Made by a program: the position numbers and the translations under genes. A stretch of 64,000 nucleotides of DNA from Haemophilus sp. CCUG 60358 (GTDB taxonomy: Bacteria > Pseudomonadota > Gammaproteobacteria > Enterobacterales > Pasteurellaceae): positions 152,581 to 216,580 of the forward strand of contig NZ_LZOZ01000019.1 of assembly GCF_001679485.1 (NCBI RefSeq). The letters run 5' to 3'. Below are positions 1 to 8,950 of this stretch, piece by piece. The notes beneath the pieces were generated by a model. It was not told the origin of the DNA. It saw only the letters and a program-made list of their open reading frames with translations, and did no database searches. Numbering within the stretch: position 1 is the first letter of the stretch; each line of letters opens with the position of its first letter.

Positions 1-1176
1 CACTAAAAAGCCGACTGATTCACGACCATCAATTAAACGGTGGTCATAAGATAAGGCCAAATACATCATCGGACGAATCACAACTTGGCCATCTACCGCA
101 ACCGGGCGCTCTTTGATGGCATGCATGCCTAAAATTGCACTTTGCGGTGGATTGATAATTGGTGTGGACATTAAAGAACCAAATACGCCACCATTAGTAA
201 TGGTGAAGTTACCGCCTGTTAAATCTTCAACGGTTAATTTACCATCACGGCCTTTTTCTGCTAGTGCTTTAATTTGTTTCTCAATATCCGCCATACTGAG
301 TTTATCGCAGTTGCGTAATACCGGTGTTACCAAACCACGCGGCGTTGAAACGGCAATGCTAATATCAAAATAGTTGTGATACACAATGTCATCACCGTCA
401 ATTGAGGCATTCACTTCTGGATAACGTTTTAACGCTTCAACTACAGCCTTAATGTAGAAAGACATAAAGCCTAAACGTACACCATGCTGTTTCTCAAATT
501 TCTCGCCGTATGTTTTACGTAATTTCATAATCGGCTGCATATCCACTTCATTGAATGTAGTGAGCATTGCGGTGGTATTTTTCGCTTCCAATAAACGTTC
601 CGCAATACGTTTACGTAAACGGGTCATTGGTACGCGTTTTTCTGAACGAGAGCTATATGCCACGGTGCTAATGGTATTCTGCTCTGTTGCCACATCTTGT
701 TTTGCTTTTTGAGCATCACGTTTTGCCACTTCACGCGCAATATCTTCACGGGTAATACGACCACCCACACCAGAACCTTGAATTTTCTCTGCATCTAAAT
801 CGTGTTCAGCTAATAAACGACGAATAGCTGGACCTTGATCAGCTGAATTATTATGACTATTTTCAATGGCTGCTCTTTGACGATCAGCAGGTGTTGGCTC
901 ATTGTCTTTCACTGTTTCAGTTGAAATATCGCCAGCCTGTTGGGTAGAAAGTTTACCTAAAAGCTGTTTACTTACTACGGTTGCACCTTCTTCTTGAAGA
1001 ATTTCAGTCACTACGCCATCGCTTAAGGCTGGTACTTCAAGTACCACTTTATCTGTTTCAATTTCTACTAATACTTCGTCACGTTTTACCGTCTCACCAA
1101 CTTTTTTATGCCATGTTGCAACAGTTGCATCCGCAACGGATTCCGGTAAATCTGGAACAAGAATTTCAATTGTCAT
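1..1176 (-). CDS. sucB: 2-oxoglutarate dehydrogenase E2, dihydrolipoyl succinyltransferase (partial)
   Basis: This is the E2 core of the 2-oxoglutarate dehydrogenase complex, which transfers succinyl groups from lipoate to CoA in the TCA cycle. The first 392 residues are visible. They show an N-terminal lipoyl domain with the lipoylated lysine in [11 protein letters not shown] near residue 43, a peripheral-subunit-binding domain around residues 110-150 ([16 protein letters not shown]), and the acyltransferase domain with the catalytic-site motif [11 protein letters not shown] close to the window edge. Only about 15-20 C-terminal residues should be missing. The start ATG at 1176 lies just downstream (in gene direction) of sucA, 57 bases after its stop, so sucA-sucB form one transcription unit, as in other gammaproteobacteria. 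Confidence 0.96.
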   Translation of the reverse strand, partial: MTIEILVPDLPESVADATVATWHKKVGETVKRDEVLVEIETDKVVLEVPALSDGVVTEILQEEGATVVSKQLLGKLSTQQAGDISTETVKDNEPTPADRQRAAIENSHNNSADQGPAIRRLLAEHDLDAEKIQGSGVGGRITREDIAREVAKRDAQKAKQDVATEQNTISTVAYSSRSEKRVPMTRLRKRIAERLLEAKNTTAMLTTFNEVDMQPIMKLRKTYGEKFEKQHGVRLGFMSFYIKAVVEALKRYPEVNASIDGDDIVYHNYFDISIAVSTPRGLVTPVLRNCDKLSMADIEKQIKALAEKGRDGKLTVEDLTGGNFTITNGGVFGSLMSTPIINPPQSAILGMHAIKERPVAVDGQVVIRPMMYLALSYDHRLIDGRESVGFLV

Positions 1177-1233
1177 TTTATTTTCCTTTAAATTATTCTT
1201 TCTTTAAAAATTACTGAAATTTCGACTGCACTT

Positions 1234-4041
1234 TTACAGTGTCAGCGCGTCTTCTACCAATTGTTTTTGCTGTTTGGTGTGTAAAGACATATAACCTACC
1301 GCTGGTGAAGCAGAGGCAGGACGACCTGCATATTTTAACTTCACATGCTCTGGAAGCGAGCTGTCAAAGTTATGCTTACTACAATACCAAGCGCCTTGGT
1401 TTAATGGCTCTTCTTGACACCATACATAATCCGTTACATGAGCATAAGGCTCTAACGCTTTCTTCACATCTTCATGTGGATACGGATAAAGCTGCTCAAT
1501 ACGAATAATCGCCACATCTGTTTGGTTATTCGCTCGACGTTGTTCCAAGAGATCGTAATACACTTTACCTGAGCATAGGACGACTCGTTTAACTTGTTTC
1601 GGATCGATGTTATCAATTTCACCAATGACTGTTTGGAATGTGCCATTTACTAATTCATCTAAACTTGACACGGCAAGTGGATGACGTAATAAAGATTTTG
1701 GTGAAATACCAATTAATGGACGACGCATTTTACGGATCGATTGACGACGTAGCATGTGGTAAACCTGTGCTGGTGTAGATGGAATACACACTTGCATATT
1801 CTGTTCTGCACAAAGTTGTAAATAACGTTCTAAACGAGCTGATGAGTGCTCTGGACCTTGGCCTTCATAACCATGTGGTAATAACATCACCAAGCCACAC
1901 ATTCTGCCCCATTTTTGTTCACCAGAACTGATAAATTGGTCAATCACGATTTGTGCACCGTTTGCGAAGTCACCAAACTGTGCTTCCCAAATGGTTAATG
2001 TTTTTGGATCTGTTGTCGCATAACCATATTCAAAAGCCAATACAGCTTCTTCGGATAATACTGAATCCCACACCTCAAAACGACCTTGGTTGGCGTGCAA
2101 ATGAGTTAATGGCACATAGCCTGTTCCGTCATTTTGATTATGCACAACTGCATGGCGATGGAAGAATGTACCACGTCCTGCATCTTCACCCGATAAACGA
2201 ACATTAGCACCTTCATCTAATAAGGTTGCGTATGCCATAGTTTCCGCCATACCCCAATCGAACAATTTCTCGCCTTTTGCCATTTCACGGCGATCAGCAT
2301 AGATTTTTTCGACACGAGGATGTGCACGCAAGGTTTCTGGGTATTCACTGACACGCTCCGCTAAAGTTTGGAAACGTTCTTGTGGGAATTTACTTTCGTA
2401 AGGGGATGTCCAGTCATAGTTGAGATATTGCAACCAGTCCATTTGGGCAATATCCATTTCTCGCCATTCTTTCACTACACGATCGCCGTTATCTAAAGCA
2501 TCACGATAAAGATTCATCATCTCGATGGCTTCTTCTTCGGTAATTACCCCTTCAGCAATTAAACGATCTGCATAGACTTTACGTGGCGTTGGATGTTTTT
2601 TAATGATGCTATACATCATTGGTTGAGTGGCTAATGGTTCATCAGCCTCATTATGACCATGACGACGATAAGAAATCAGATCAACGAAAATATCGCGTTT
2701 GAATAAATTGCGATATTCCACCGCCATTCTCGCCGCAAAAGCCACTGCTTCAGGATCATCACCATTCACATGAATAATCGGTGCCTGAATCATTTTCGCG
2801 ATATCAGTACAATATTCTGTTGAACGGGTGTCATTTGGGTTAGAGGTGGTAAAACCAATTTGGTTATTGATCACAATACGGATTGTGCCACCAACGGTAT
2901 AACCACGTGCATTAGACATATTCAAGGTTTCTTGTACAACACCTTGTCCCGCTACCGCGGAATCCCCATGAACAGTAACCGCTAATACTTGATTACGCTC
3001 TGTATCATTCTTTTTGGTTTGACGAGAACGTACAGCACCAATAACTACTGGGCTAACAATTTCTAAATGGGATGGGTTGAATGCAAGGGTTAAATGCACG
3101 CGACGCTCACCGACTGCGAAGTCAGAAGAGAAACCTTGGTGGTATTTCACATCACCTGTACGCTCGCCTGAATGTTTACCCGCAAACTCGTCAAAAAGAT
3201 CTTCGGGTTTCTTACCGAGCACGTTTACTAACATATTTAAACGACCACGGTGTGCCATACCAAACATCACATCTTGTACACCTTGTTTGCTCGCATGACG
3301 AATAATTTCTTTCATCAATGGAATAAAGGCATCACTTCCCTCTAAAGAGAAACGTTTTGCCCCCGGGAATTTTGCACCGAGATAGCGTTCTAAGCCATCT
3401 GCAGCGGTCAATTCACTTAATAAATTAATTTTTTCTTCTTTGGTAAAGAGCGGTTTATTTAATTGGCTTTCTAATTTGCTTTGTAGCCAACTTTTTTGCT
3501 CCATATCTTGAACATGCATAAACTCAAGACCAATTGAGCCGCAATAGGTCTCTTTCAGCATTTCAGCTAAATCACCTAACTTGATGTTATCGCGATGATA
3601 GACGTAGTGATTAATATTGAAGGTTTCATTGAGATCCTGTTCGGTAAAACCGTGATAACGGTAATCCAATTCAGGTACGGTGGATACTTTCCAGCGATAA
3701 TAATTGATTGGGTCAAGTTTCGCTTCTAAATGACCGCGGAAGCGATAAGCATTGATAAATTGGAGGACTTTAACTAATTTGGCACTGGCTTCTGGATCGA
3801 TAACCGTCACAGCTTCTGTTGTATTTTCTCTCGCTAAGCGACGGAAATAATCACGGACTGGTGAATGTGGTTGCTCTACTGCGGTTGTTTTCGGCAATGC
3901 ATCAAACGTAGCACGCCAGCTTTCATCGACTGAAGATGGATCTTCTAAATAACGTTCGTATAATTCCTCAATATACGATTGATTAGAACCACCCAAAGCG
4001 GTTGAAGCCAACCATTCATCAAAGGCACTGTAATGCTGCAT
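1234..4041 (-). CDS. sucA: 2-oxoglutarate dehydrogenase E1 component
   Basis: This is the thiamine-diphosphate-dependent E1 subunit, which decarboxylates 2-oxoglutarate and succinylates the lipoyl group of SucB. The 935-residue product matches the family length. The N-terminal segment DEWLASTALGGSNQSYIEELY is typical. The ThDP/Mg-binding region (HGDSAVAGQGVVQE followed by INNQIGF) and the histidine-rich YRRHGHNEADEP are visible. The frame is open for 39 more codons upstream, but I place the start at the ATG at 4041 (MQHYSAFDEW). It has an AAGGGG Shine-Dalgarno sequence at good spacing, and homologues begin there. Promoter not identified. It is followed by sucB in the same direction. Confidence 0.96.
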   Translation of the reverse strand: MQHYSAFDEWLASTALGGSNQSYIEELYERYLEDPSSVDESWRATFDALPKTTAVEQPHSPVRDYFRRLARENTTEAVTVIDPEASAKLVKVLQFINAYRFRGHLEAKLDPINYYRWKVSTVPELDYRYHGFTEQDLNETFNINHYVYHRDNIKLGDLAEMLKETYCGSIGLEFMHVQDMEQKSWLQSKLESQLNKPLFTKEEKINLLSELTAADGLERYLGAKFPGAKRFSLEGSDAFIPLMKEIIRHASKQGVQDVMFGMAHRGRLNMLVNVLGKKPEDLFDEFAGKHSGERTGDVKYHQGFSSDFAVGERRVHLTLAFNPSHLEIVSPVVIGAVRSRQTKKNDTERNQVLAVTVHGDSAVAGQGVVQETLNMSNARGYTVGGTIRIVINNQIGFTTSNPNDTRSTEYCTDIAKMIQAPIIHVNGDDPEAVAFAARMAVEYRNLFKRDIFVDLISYRRHGHNEADEPLATQPMMYSIIKKHPTPRKVYADRLIAEGVITEEEAIEMMNLYRDALDNGDRVVKEWREMDIAQMDWLQYLNYDWTSPYESKFPQERFQTLAERVSEYPETLRAHPRVEKIYADRREMAKGEKLFDWGMAETMAYATLLDEGANVRLSGEDAGRGTFFHRHAVVHNQNDGTGYVPLTHLHANQGRFEVWDSVLSEEAVLAFEYGYATTDPKTLTIWEAQFGDFANGAQIVIDQFISSGEQKWGRMCGLVMLLPHGYEGQGPEHSSARLERYLQLCAEQNMQVCIPSTPAQVYHMLRRQSIRKMRRPLIGISPKSLLRHPLAVSSLDELVNGTFQTVIGEIDNIDPKQVKRVVLCSGKVYYDLLEQRRANNQTDVAIIRIEQLYPYPHEDVKKALEPYAHVTDYVWCQEEPLNQGAWYCSKHNFDSSLPEHVKLKYAGRPASASPAVGYMSLHTKQQKQLVEDALTL

Positions 4042-4144
4042 ATCTACCCCTTGTATTACATGATGTTGTCCACCCATTATACATAGGATAAAAAAAGAAA
4101 TAATCCTCAAATCACACTTTGTTACAATTTTGTGATCTACTTCA

Positions 4145-4171
4145 ACAAAAAACCGCACATAAAGTGCGGTC
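4145..4171 (-). terminator. Rho-independent terminator of the ComEA-like gene
   Basis: Inverted repeat ACCGCAC / GTGCGGT (4152-4170) followed on the minus strand by a run of six T. The stem is built from uptake-signal core sequence. It sits between the ComEA-like gene and the start of sucA, so it insulates sucA from read-through. Confidence 0.75.
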
Positions 4172-4189
4172 TGTTTTATCTGAGTTTTC

Positions 4190-4894
4190 TTAGAAACTTA
4201 AGAATGGCGTAATTTTTTCAATTGTAGCTTCACCGATACCATCAATATTAGAAAGCTCAGCAGCACTTTTGATTTTGCCCACTTTGTTACGGTAATCAAT
4301 AATCGCTTGTGCTTTTTTCTCACCGATACCAGAAAGTTTTTGTAATGTTTCTGCATCCGCTTTATTGATGTTTACTTTTGCAGAAGAAGCCACTTTCTCT
4401 TTTGCTGACTCTTTTGTTGAAGTCGCTTTTTCTTTCACTTCTTTTACTTTATCTGCGGCTTTTGTTTTTGCTTCAGATGCTTTTTCTTTCGCATTATCTT
4501 TAACTGAATTGAATTTTTCAGTGGCTTTGTCTTTAATTGACGGTTGATTATTCTCAGTCGCTTTTTCTTTTAAAGCAGATGCTTTCTCTTTTACCGCATC
4601 TTTTGCAGAAGTTGCTTTATCTTTCACTGCATCTTTCGCGGAAGTCGCTTTTTCTTTAGCGGTATTAACTTTATCCAATGCGTTTGATTTCGTTGAGCTC
4701 GCACTATCCGTCATTGATTTAAGCTTATCATTTGCCGCATTTTTCACATCAGCTTTTGTACTTTCAACCATTGATTTTGAATTAGTTACGACTGATTCTT
4801 TTGTTGGTAATACAGATGTATTCGTTGCCAATGCAGAACCAGATACGGCTAATGCAAGTGATGTTAATGTTAAAAGTGATTTTAAAGATTTCAT
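4190..4894 (-). CDS. ComEA-family helix-hairpin-helix protein with LEA-like linker
   Basis: A predicted secreted 234-residue protein. Residues 1-23 form a Sec signal peptide (MKSLKSLLTLTSLALAVSGS, then ALA-T cleavage). Residues about 25-170 are a low-complexity, highly charged K/A/D/E/S/T tract with repeated units such as KDKATSAKDAVKEKA, resembling LEA or apolipoprotein-like amphipathic repeats. Residues about 173-234 form a ComEA-type helix-hairpin-helix pair (VNINKADAETLQKLSGIGEKK; IDGIGEATIEKI). ComEA proteins bind incoming DNA in the periplasm during transformation, and the organism carries uptake signals. The usual Haemophilus ComEA-like protein is about half this length, so the linker is the unusual part. 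No CRP-S competence site was recognised upstream. Function as DNA receptor is inferred. Confidence 0.8.
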   Translation of the reverse strand: MKSLKSLLTLTSLALAVSGSALATNTSVLPTKESVVTNSKSMVESTKADVKNAANDKLKSMTDSASSTKSNALDKVNTAKEKATSAKDAVKDKATSAKDAVKEKASALKEKATENNQPSIKDKATEKFNSVKDNAKEKASEAKTKAADKVKEVKEKATSTKESAKEKVASSAKVNINKADAETLQKLSGIGEKKAQAIIDYRNKVGKIKSAAELSNIDGIGEATIEKITPFLSF

Positions 4895-4974
4895 AAAAAC
4901 TCCTGTTTTGTTATTAATGGGCTCGACAAGCGAACCTGTATGCTAAGACTTATCTTAAGAAAATTAGTTCAAAA

Positions 4975-5005
4975 CAAAAAAACGCCCCTAATAAGGAGCG
5001 TCTTT
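4975..5005 (-). terminator. Terminator of the Bax inhibitor-1 family gene
   Basis: Read on the minus strand, GACGCTCC and GGGGCGTT pair (one U-G wobble) around a six-base loop and are followed by seven T. It lies directly after the stop codon of the membrane-protein gene. Confidence 0.75.
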
Positions 5006-5019
5006 AAATTTAATGCTGA

Positions 5020-5682
5020 CTAATCATCGCTTGAGAAGATAGAAAGTAATCTTAATAAGCTGATGAATAAGTTGTAAATTGACACATAAATACTCACTGT
5101 TGCACGAATGTAGTTTGTTTCGCCACCGTGAATAATATTGCTGGTTTCATAGAGGATTGTCATTGTTGAGAATACCACAAACAATGCACTGATCCCTACC
5201 GCTAGTGCTGGAATTTGGAAGAAGAAGCTTGCCACAATTCCTAACAATAACACGATAAATAATGAGAAAATTGCGGTAGAAAGGAAAGACATATCTTTCT
5301 TCGTTGTTAGCACGTAAGCTGAACAAGCAAAAAAGACGATTGCTGTACCTGCGAAAGCAAGCATAATCAAATCTTCCATTCCTCTCGCCACATACATATT
5401 TAAAATTGGCCCAATGGTATAGCCCATAAACCCAGTGAACGCGAACGCTGCCAAGATCCCCCACGCACTATTTGCTAAACGATTTGTGACAAAAAGTAAA
5501 CCGTAAAAACCCACAAGTAACACGATAAGATTTGGATAAGGCAAGTTTAAGCTCATAGAGATATAAGCAACAACTGCCGAAAATGCCATCGTTAATCCCA
5601 ATAAGAAATAGGTGTTACGTAGCACTTTATGTGTGCTAAGTAGTGATTCTTCCTGTGAATTAACAACAATGCGAGATTGCAT
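5020..5682 (-). CDS. Bax inhibitor-1 (YccA/YbhL) family membrane protein
   Basis: A 220-residue integral membrane protein with seven predicted hydrophobic segments beginning near residue 23 ([20 protein letters not shown]) and a short charged C-terminus ending in SSDD. The pattern, and the conserved [12 protein letters not shown] in the third-fourth helix region, match the bacterial BI-1/YccA family. Members act as pH-sensitive Ca2+ leak channels or as FtsH modulators in other bacteria; the role here is not evident. Start ATG at 5682 has an AAGGAG-type ribosome site (minus strand AAGGAGCTTTT). It is transcribed alone, with its own terminator. Confidence 0.9.
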   Translation of the reverse strand: MQSRIVVNSQEESLLSTHKVLRNTYFLLGLTMAFSAVVAYISMSLNLPYPNLIVLLVGFYGLLFVTNRLANSAWGILAAFAFTGFMGYTIGPILNMYVARGMEDLIMLAFAGTAIVFFACSAYVLTTKKDMSFLSTAIFSLFIVLLLGIVASFFFQIPALAVGISALFVVFSTMTILYETSNIIHGGETNYIRATVSIYVSIYNLFISLLRLLSIFSSDD

Positions 5683-5924
5683 AAAAGCTCCTTATTTTAC
5701 AAAGAATAAAGTTGATGAAACATCAATCCGTAAAGTAAGGGCTATAGGTCAAAAAGTCAATGGTAAATCAAGAATTTGTTTTAATTTTTAAATTTAGGAA
5801 GGTAAAAGTGCGGTCAACTTTTAAAGTTATTTTTTATATGCGTTATAGTGAATAAATTAACTTACTCAACAAGCTGAATTACATTATAATGAGCATTCTA
5901 TTTACTCCACATCATGGACACTAT

Positions 5925-6671
5925 ATGAACAGCAAAAAATCTTATCTCGCTATTTTTGGCATCATTCTCGCAGTTGGATTGATGGCATCAGCGTTTATCT
6001 TAGGTAATCAATTTAAAAATTTACGCCAGACCGGCTCTATTTCAGTTAAGGGCTTGGCAGAAAGTCATTACACCTCAACACAAGGAACATGGGTTATTCG
6101 TGTAAGCGGTTGGGGCCCAACATATAATGATGCAATGGCAGCGAATCAAAAAAACTTGAATGAAGCCGTTCGTTTCCTTAAAGCACAAGGTTTCGCTGAT
6201 GAAAATCGAGAAATTACAGAATTAGATGTTTCTACTCATACTGACTATTATGAAAATGAAAAAGGTGAAACCAAAAGTAGAGACAATGGCTTTGATGCTT
6301 CAAGAGCAATCAGAATTTCAACCAAAGAACTGACTAAGTTACAAAAAGCACTCACCAATATTCACCAATTAGTTGCCAACAACCAAGACATTAGTTTTGG
6401 TGATCCAAACTATTACTTAGAAAATCTTGAACAAATTAAACGTGAATTAATTTCAAAAGCCACACAAGATGCACATGTTCGTGCTGAAGAGTTTGCGAAA
6501 ACCAGTAATGTAAAAGTTGGTGTATTAAAATCCGCTTCTCAAGGGCCATTTTACATTCAAGCGCCAAATCCCGATGCAGATGATTCTAGCGATTACACTG
6601 GTAGCTACGACACAAGCACGATTGAGAAAAAAGCACGCTTAGTCGTCACTATTGAATATGCCATTGAATAA
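5925..6671 (+). CDS. SIMPL (DUF541) domain protein, inner-membrane anchored
   Basis: A protein of about 248 residues with a single N-terminal transmembrane anchor (LAIFGIILAVGLMASAFIL) and a periplasmic SIMPL/DUF541 domain (TGSISVKGLAESHYTS onward; C-terminal KKARLVVTIEYAIE). Relatives include YggE and mouse SIMPL; the E. coli member reduces oxidative stress, but the mechanism is unclear. The frame could start 12 codons earlier at 5889. I prefer ATG 5925 because the peptide then begins with the short basic stretch MNSKKS directly before the membrane anchor. Neither start has a strong ribosome site. It is monocistronic and ends at a USS-pair terminator. Confidence 0.85.
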   Translation: MNSKKSYLAIFGIILAVGLMASAFILGNQFKNLRQTGSISVKGLAESHYTSTQGTWVIRVSGWGPTYNDAMAANQKNLNEAVRFLKAQGFADENREITELDVSTHTDYYENEKGETKSRDNGFDASRAIRISTKELTKLQKALTNIHQLVANNQDISFGDPNYYLENLEQIKRELISKATQDAHVRAEEFAKTSNVKVGVLKSASQGPFYIQAPNPDADDSSDYTGSYDTSTIEKKARLVVTIEYAIE

Positions 6672-6702
6672 TTGTTTAATATAACCAAACATTTATAAGA
6701 AC

Positions 6703-6747
6703 AAAGTGCGGTCAATTTCATCATTAAATTCGACCGCACTTTCTTTT
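6703..6747 (+). terminator. Inverted uptake-signal pair acting as terminator
   Basis: AAGTGCGGT at 6704-6712 and its complement ACCGCACTT at 6733-6741 form a stem around a 20-base loop and are followed by TTCTTTT. Paired uptake signals are a known terminator type in Haemophilus. Confidence 0.7.
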
Positions 6748-6762
6748 AACAAGGAATAAGCT

Positions 6763-7479
6763 ATGCAACTCCCTACTCTACAATCCGCAAAATTAATTCG
6801 CCGCTATAAGCGTTTTTTGACTGATATTGAATTACCAAATGGCGAAGTGATCACGATTCATTGTGCAAATACTGGCGCAATGACTGGCTGTGGTGAAAAA
6901 GGTGATACCGTTTGGTACTCTCATTCTGATAGCCAAACTCGCAAATATCCACACAGTTGGGAATTAACGCAATTAACAAATGGCCAACTTGTTTGTATTA
7001 ACACGCACAGATCCAATCAGTTAGTCTTTGAAGCCTTGCAAAATAAACAAATCAAAGAACTCGCTATGTATGATGAAATTTATCCTGAAGTGAAATATGG
7101 TGAAGAAAATAGCCGTATCGACTTCTTGCTTAAAGGTGAAGGCTTGCCAGATTGTTATGTTGAAGTGAAATCCATCACCTTCGTAAAAGGTACATTAGGA
7201 ATGTTTCCCGATGCGGTGACTACTCGTGGACAAAAACATGTTCGTGAGCTTTTAGCCATGAAAAAACAAGGACATCGAGCGGTTGTCCTCTTTGCTGGAT
7301 TACATAATGGTTTCGATCGTTTTAAAATCGCTGAGTTTGTAGATCCTGAATATGATCGCCTTTTAAAAGACGCCAAATCTCAGGGCGTTGAAGCTTATGC
7401 TTATGCGGGAAAATTTGAAATCTCAGATGGAATTCCGACCGCACTTTCTCTCACAGAAAGTGTACCTTACATCAATTAA
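6763..7479 (+). CDS. sfsA: Sugar fermentation stimulation protein A homologue
   Basis: A 238-residue SfsA family protein, the normal length. It contains the OB-like N-terminal region ([20 protein letters not shown]) and the nuclease-like C-terminal domain with [20 protein letters not shown], which carries the D-(E/Q)xK arrangement typical of PD-(D/E)XK folds, followed by [17 protein letters not shown]. coli SfsA was named for stimulating maltose gene expression and binds DNA non-specifically; the enzymatic role is unsettled. Start ATG 6763 has a good AAGGAATAAGCT leader. It precedes the candidate small RNA. Confidence 0.95.
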   Translation: MQLPTLQSAKLIRRYKRFLTDIELPNGEVITIHCANTGAMTGCGEKGDTVWYSHSDSQTRKYPHSWELTQLTNGQLVCINTHRSNQLVFEALQNKQIKELAMYDEIYPEVKYGEENSRIDFLLKGEGLPDCYVEVKSITFVKGTLGMFPDAVTTRGQKHVRELLAMKKQGHRAVVLFAGLHNGFDRFKIAEFVDPEYDRLLKDAKSQGVEAYAYAGKFEISDGIPTALSLTESVPYIN

Positions 7480-7488
7480 AAAAATAAT

Positions 7489-7540
7489 TGAGAATTATTT
7501 GCATTTTGTTATTGACAAGGTATTTGATAATAGTTATCAT
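7489..7540 (+). promoter_or_regulatory. Promoter with overlapping Fur box and a second Fur-like site
   Basis: TTGACA at 7512-7517 and TATCAT at 7535-7540 are separated by exactly 17 bases, a near-consensus sigma-70 promoter. A 7-1-7 Fur motif (TGATAAT-A-GTTATCA, 7525-7539, one mismatch to dyad symmetry) covers the spacer and -10. A weaker Fur-like site (TGAGAAT-T-ATTTGCA, 7489-7503) lies just upstream. Fur with iron would block RNA polymerase here. Confidence 0.8.
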
Positions 7541-7546
7541 CTAGCC

Positions 7547-7613
7547 ATTCCAAAAACAAACAGATAATCACTCCAACTTCACGCCTATTTCCCCACAAAT
7601 AGGCGTTTTTTTT
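7547..7613 (+). ncRNA. Candidate Fur-repressed small RNA
   Basis: A predicted transcript of about 67 nt starts seven bases after the Fur-covered promoter and ends at a strong terminator: CGCCTATTT (7582-7590) pairs perfectly with AAATAGGCG (7597-7605) around a CCCCAC loop, followed by eight T. No start codon with ribosome site lies between promoter and terminator, and tyrS begins 75 bases further on. The unstructured part (AATCACTCCAACTTCACG) contains a CUCC stretch that could pair with Shine-Dalgarno sequences. This architecture is that of RyhB-type iron-sparing RNAs. H. influenzae has a reported Fur-regulated RNA, HrrF; whether this is its orthologue needs an alignment. Confidence 0.7.
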
Positions 7614-7687
7614 CATCTCAATCTTTTCATTTCAGCCATATTCTCTATAATGTAGCCTTTAATATTAAAATAACATTAGGAAATAGA

Positions 7688-8875
7688 ATGACTGATATTA
7701 ATACCGTTCTCGCAGAACTAAAACGCGGTACTGATGAGATTCTTTCTGAAGCGGATTTAATCGAAAAACTGAAAGAAAATCGCCCTCTTAAAATTAAACT
7801 TGGTGCAGACCCTACTGCTCCGGATATTCACTTAGGGCATACCGTGGTATTAAACAAACTTCGTCAATTCCAACAATTAGGCCACGAAGTCTATTTCTTA
7901 ATTGGTGATTTCACGGGTATGGTCGGCGACCCATCGGGCAAAAATACCACTCGCCCACCGCTTAGTCGCGAAGATGTGCTTCGCAATGCAGAAACCTATA
8001 AAGAACAGATTTACAAAATTCTAGACCCACAAAAAACGAAAATCGTATTCAACTCTGAATGGTTGGGTAAATTGGGTACTGAAGGAATGATCCGTTTAGC
8101 AAGTAACTACACCGTAGCGCGTATGCTAGAACGTGATGACTTCAAAAAACGTTTTGGTAACAACCAACCTATCGCAATTCACGAATTTATTTATCCTTTA
8201 TTACAAGGTCATGACTCTGTTGCTTTAGAAGCTGACGTGGAACTTGGTGGTACAGACCAAAAATTCAACTTACTTGTTGGTCGTGAATTACAAAAATCAG
8301 CCGGTCAGAAACCACAAGTAGCGATTACGCTTCCATTACTTGTTGGTTTAGACGGTGAGAAGAAAATGTCTAAATCATTAGGCAACTACATCGGCGTGAC
8401 AGATGCACCAAGCGATATGTTCGGTAAAATCATGTCGATCTCGGATGAATTAATGTGGGATTGGTATAACTTACTTTCTTTCCGTCCACTCACTGAAATT
8501 GCAGAATTAAAAGCAGAAGTAGCAAATGGTAAAAACCCACGTGATGTGAAGATTTTACTAGCGAAAGAGATCATTGCACGTTTCCATGATGAAGCGGCTG
8601 CAGAAGCAGCTGAACAAGAATTTATTAACCGTTTCCAAAAAGGTGCGATGCCGGATGAAATGCCTGAATTCACCTTTGAAGGCGAAATTGGTTTAGCCAC
8701 CTTATTAAAAGAAGCAGGACTGGTTCCTTCTACTTCTGAAGCGATTCGCTCAGCGAAGCAAGGTGGAGTGAAAATCAATGGCGAAAAAGTCGAAGACATG
8801 AAAGCCAATGCACCAAAAGGTACAAATGTTTACCAAGTCGGTAAACGTAAGTTTGCACGCGTAACCATCGCATAA
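7688..8875 (+). CDS. tyrS: Tyrosyl-tRNA synthetase
   Basis: A 395-residue class Ic aminoacyl-tRNA synthetase charging tRNA-Tyr. The HIGH-type motif appears as DIHLGHTVV near residue 45 and the KMSKS loop as [11 protein letters not shown] near residue 230. A C-terminal S4 RNA-binding domain occupies about residues 335-395 ([20 protein letters not shown], then [10 protein letters not shown]). It has the length and sequence style of the Haemophilus/TyrZ-like subfamily rather than E. coli TyrS. Start ATG 7688 follows TTAGGAAATAGA. Confidence 0.97.
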   Translation: MTDINTVLAELKRGTDEILSEADLIEKLKENRPLKIKLGADPTAPDIHLGHTVVLNKLRQFQQLGHEVYFLIGDFTGMVGDPSGKNTTRPPLSREDVLRNAETYKEQIYKILDPQKTKIVFNSEWLGKLGTEGMIRLASNYTVARMLERDDFKKRFGNNQPIAIHEFIYPLLQGHDSVALEADVELGGTDQKFNLLVGRELQKSAGQKPQVAITLPLLVGLDGEKKMSKSLGNYIGVTDAPSDMFGKIMSISDELMWDWYNLLSFRPLTEIAELKAEVANGKNPRDVKILLAKEIIARFHDEAAAEAAEQEFINRFQKGAMPDEMPEFTFEGEIGLATLLKEAGLVPSTSEAIRSAKQGGVKINGEKVEDMKANAPKGTNVYQVGKRKFARVTIA

Positions 8876-8888
8876 AACACCTATGAAA

Positions 8889-8920
8889 ATGACCGCTCTT
8901 TTTAAGTGCGGTTATTTTTT
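8889..8920 (+). terminator. tyrS terminator
   Basis: ACCGCTCTT (8892-8900) and AAGTGCGGT (8904-8912) form a stem with one mismatch and a three-base loop, followed by TATTTTTT. One arm is a perfect uptake signal, the other a one-base variant. Confidence 0.75.
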
Positions 8921-8950
8921 AACTGATATCCACAATAGAAGGAAAATAAT

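Noticed and set aside
4042..4158. Longer N-terminus of SucA
   Set aside because: The extension does not look like SucA, and a good ribosome site precedes the ATG at 4041.
6703..6747. Inverted uptake-signal pairs as ends of small mobile elements
   Set aside because: Such pairs recur after many genes and are the normal Haemophilus terminator type; no gene or duplication is associated.
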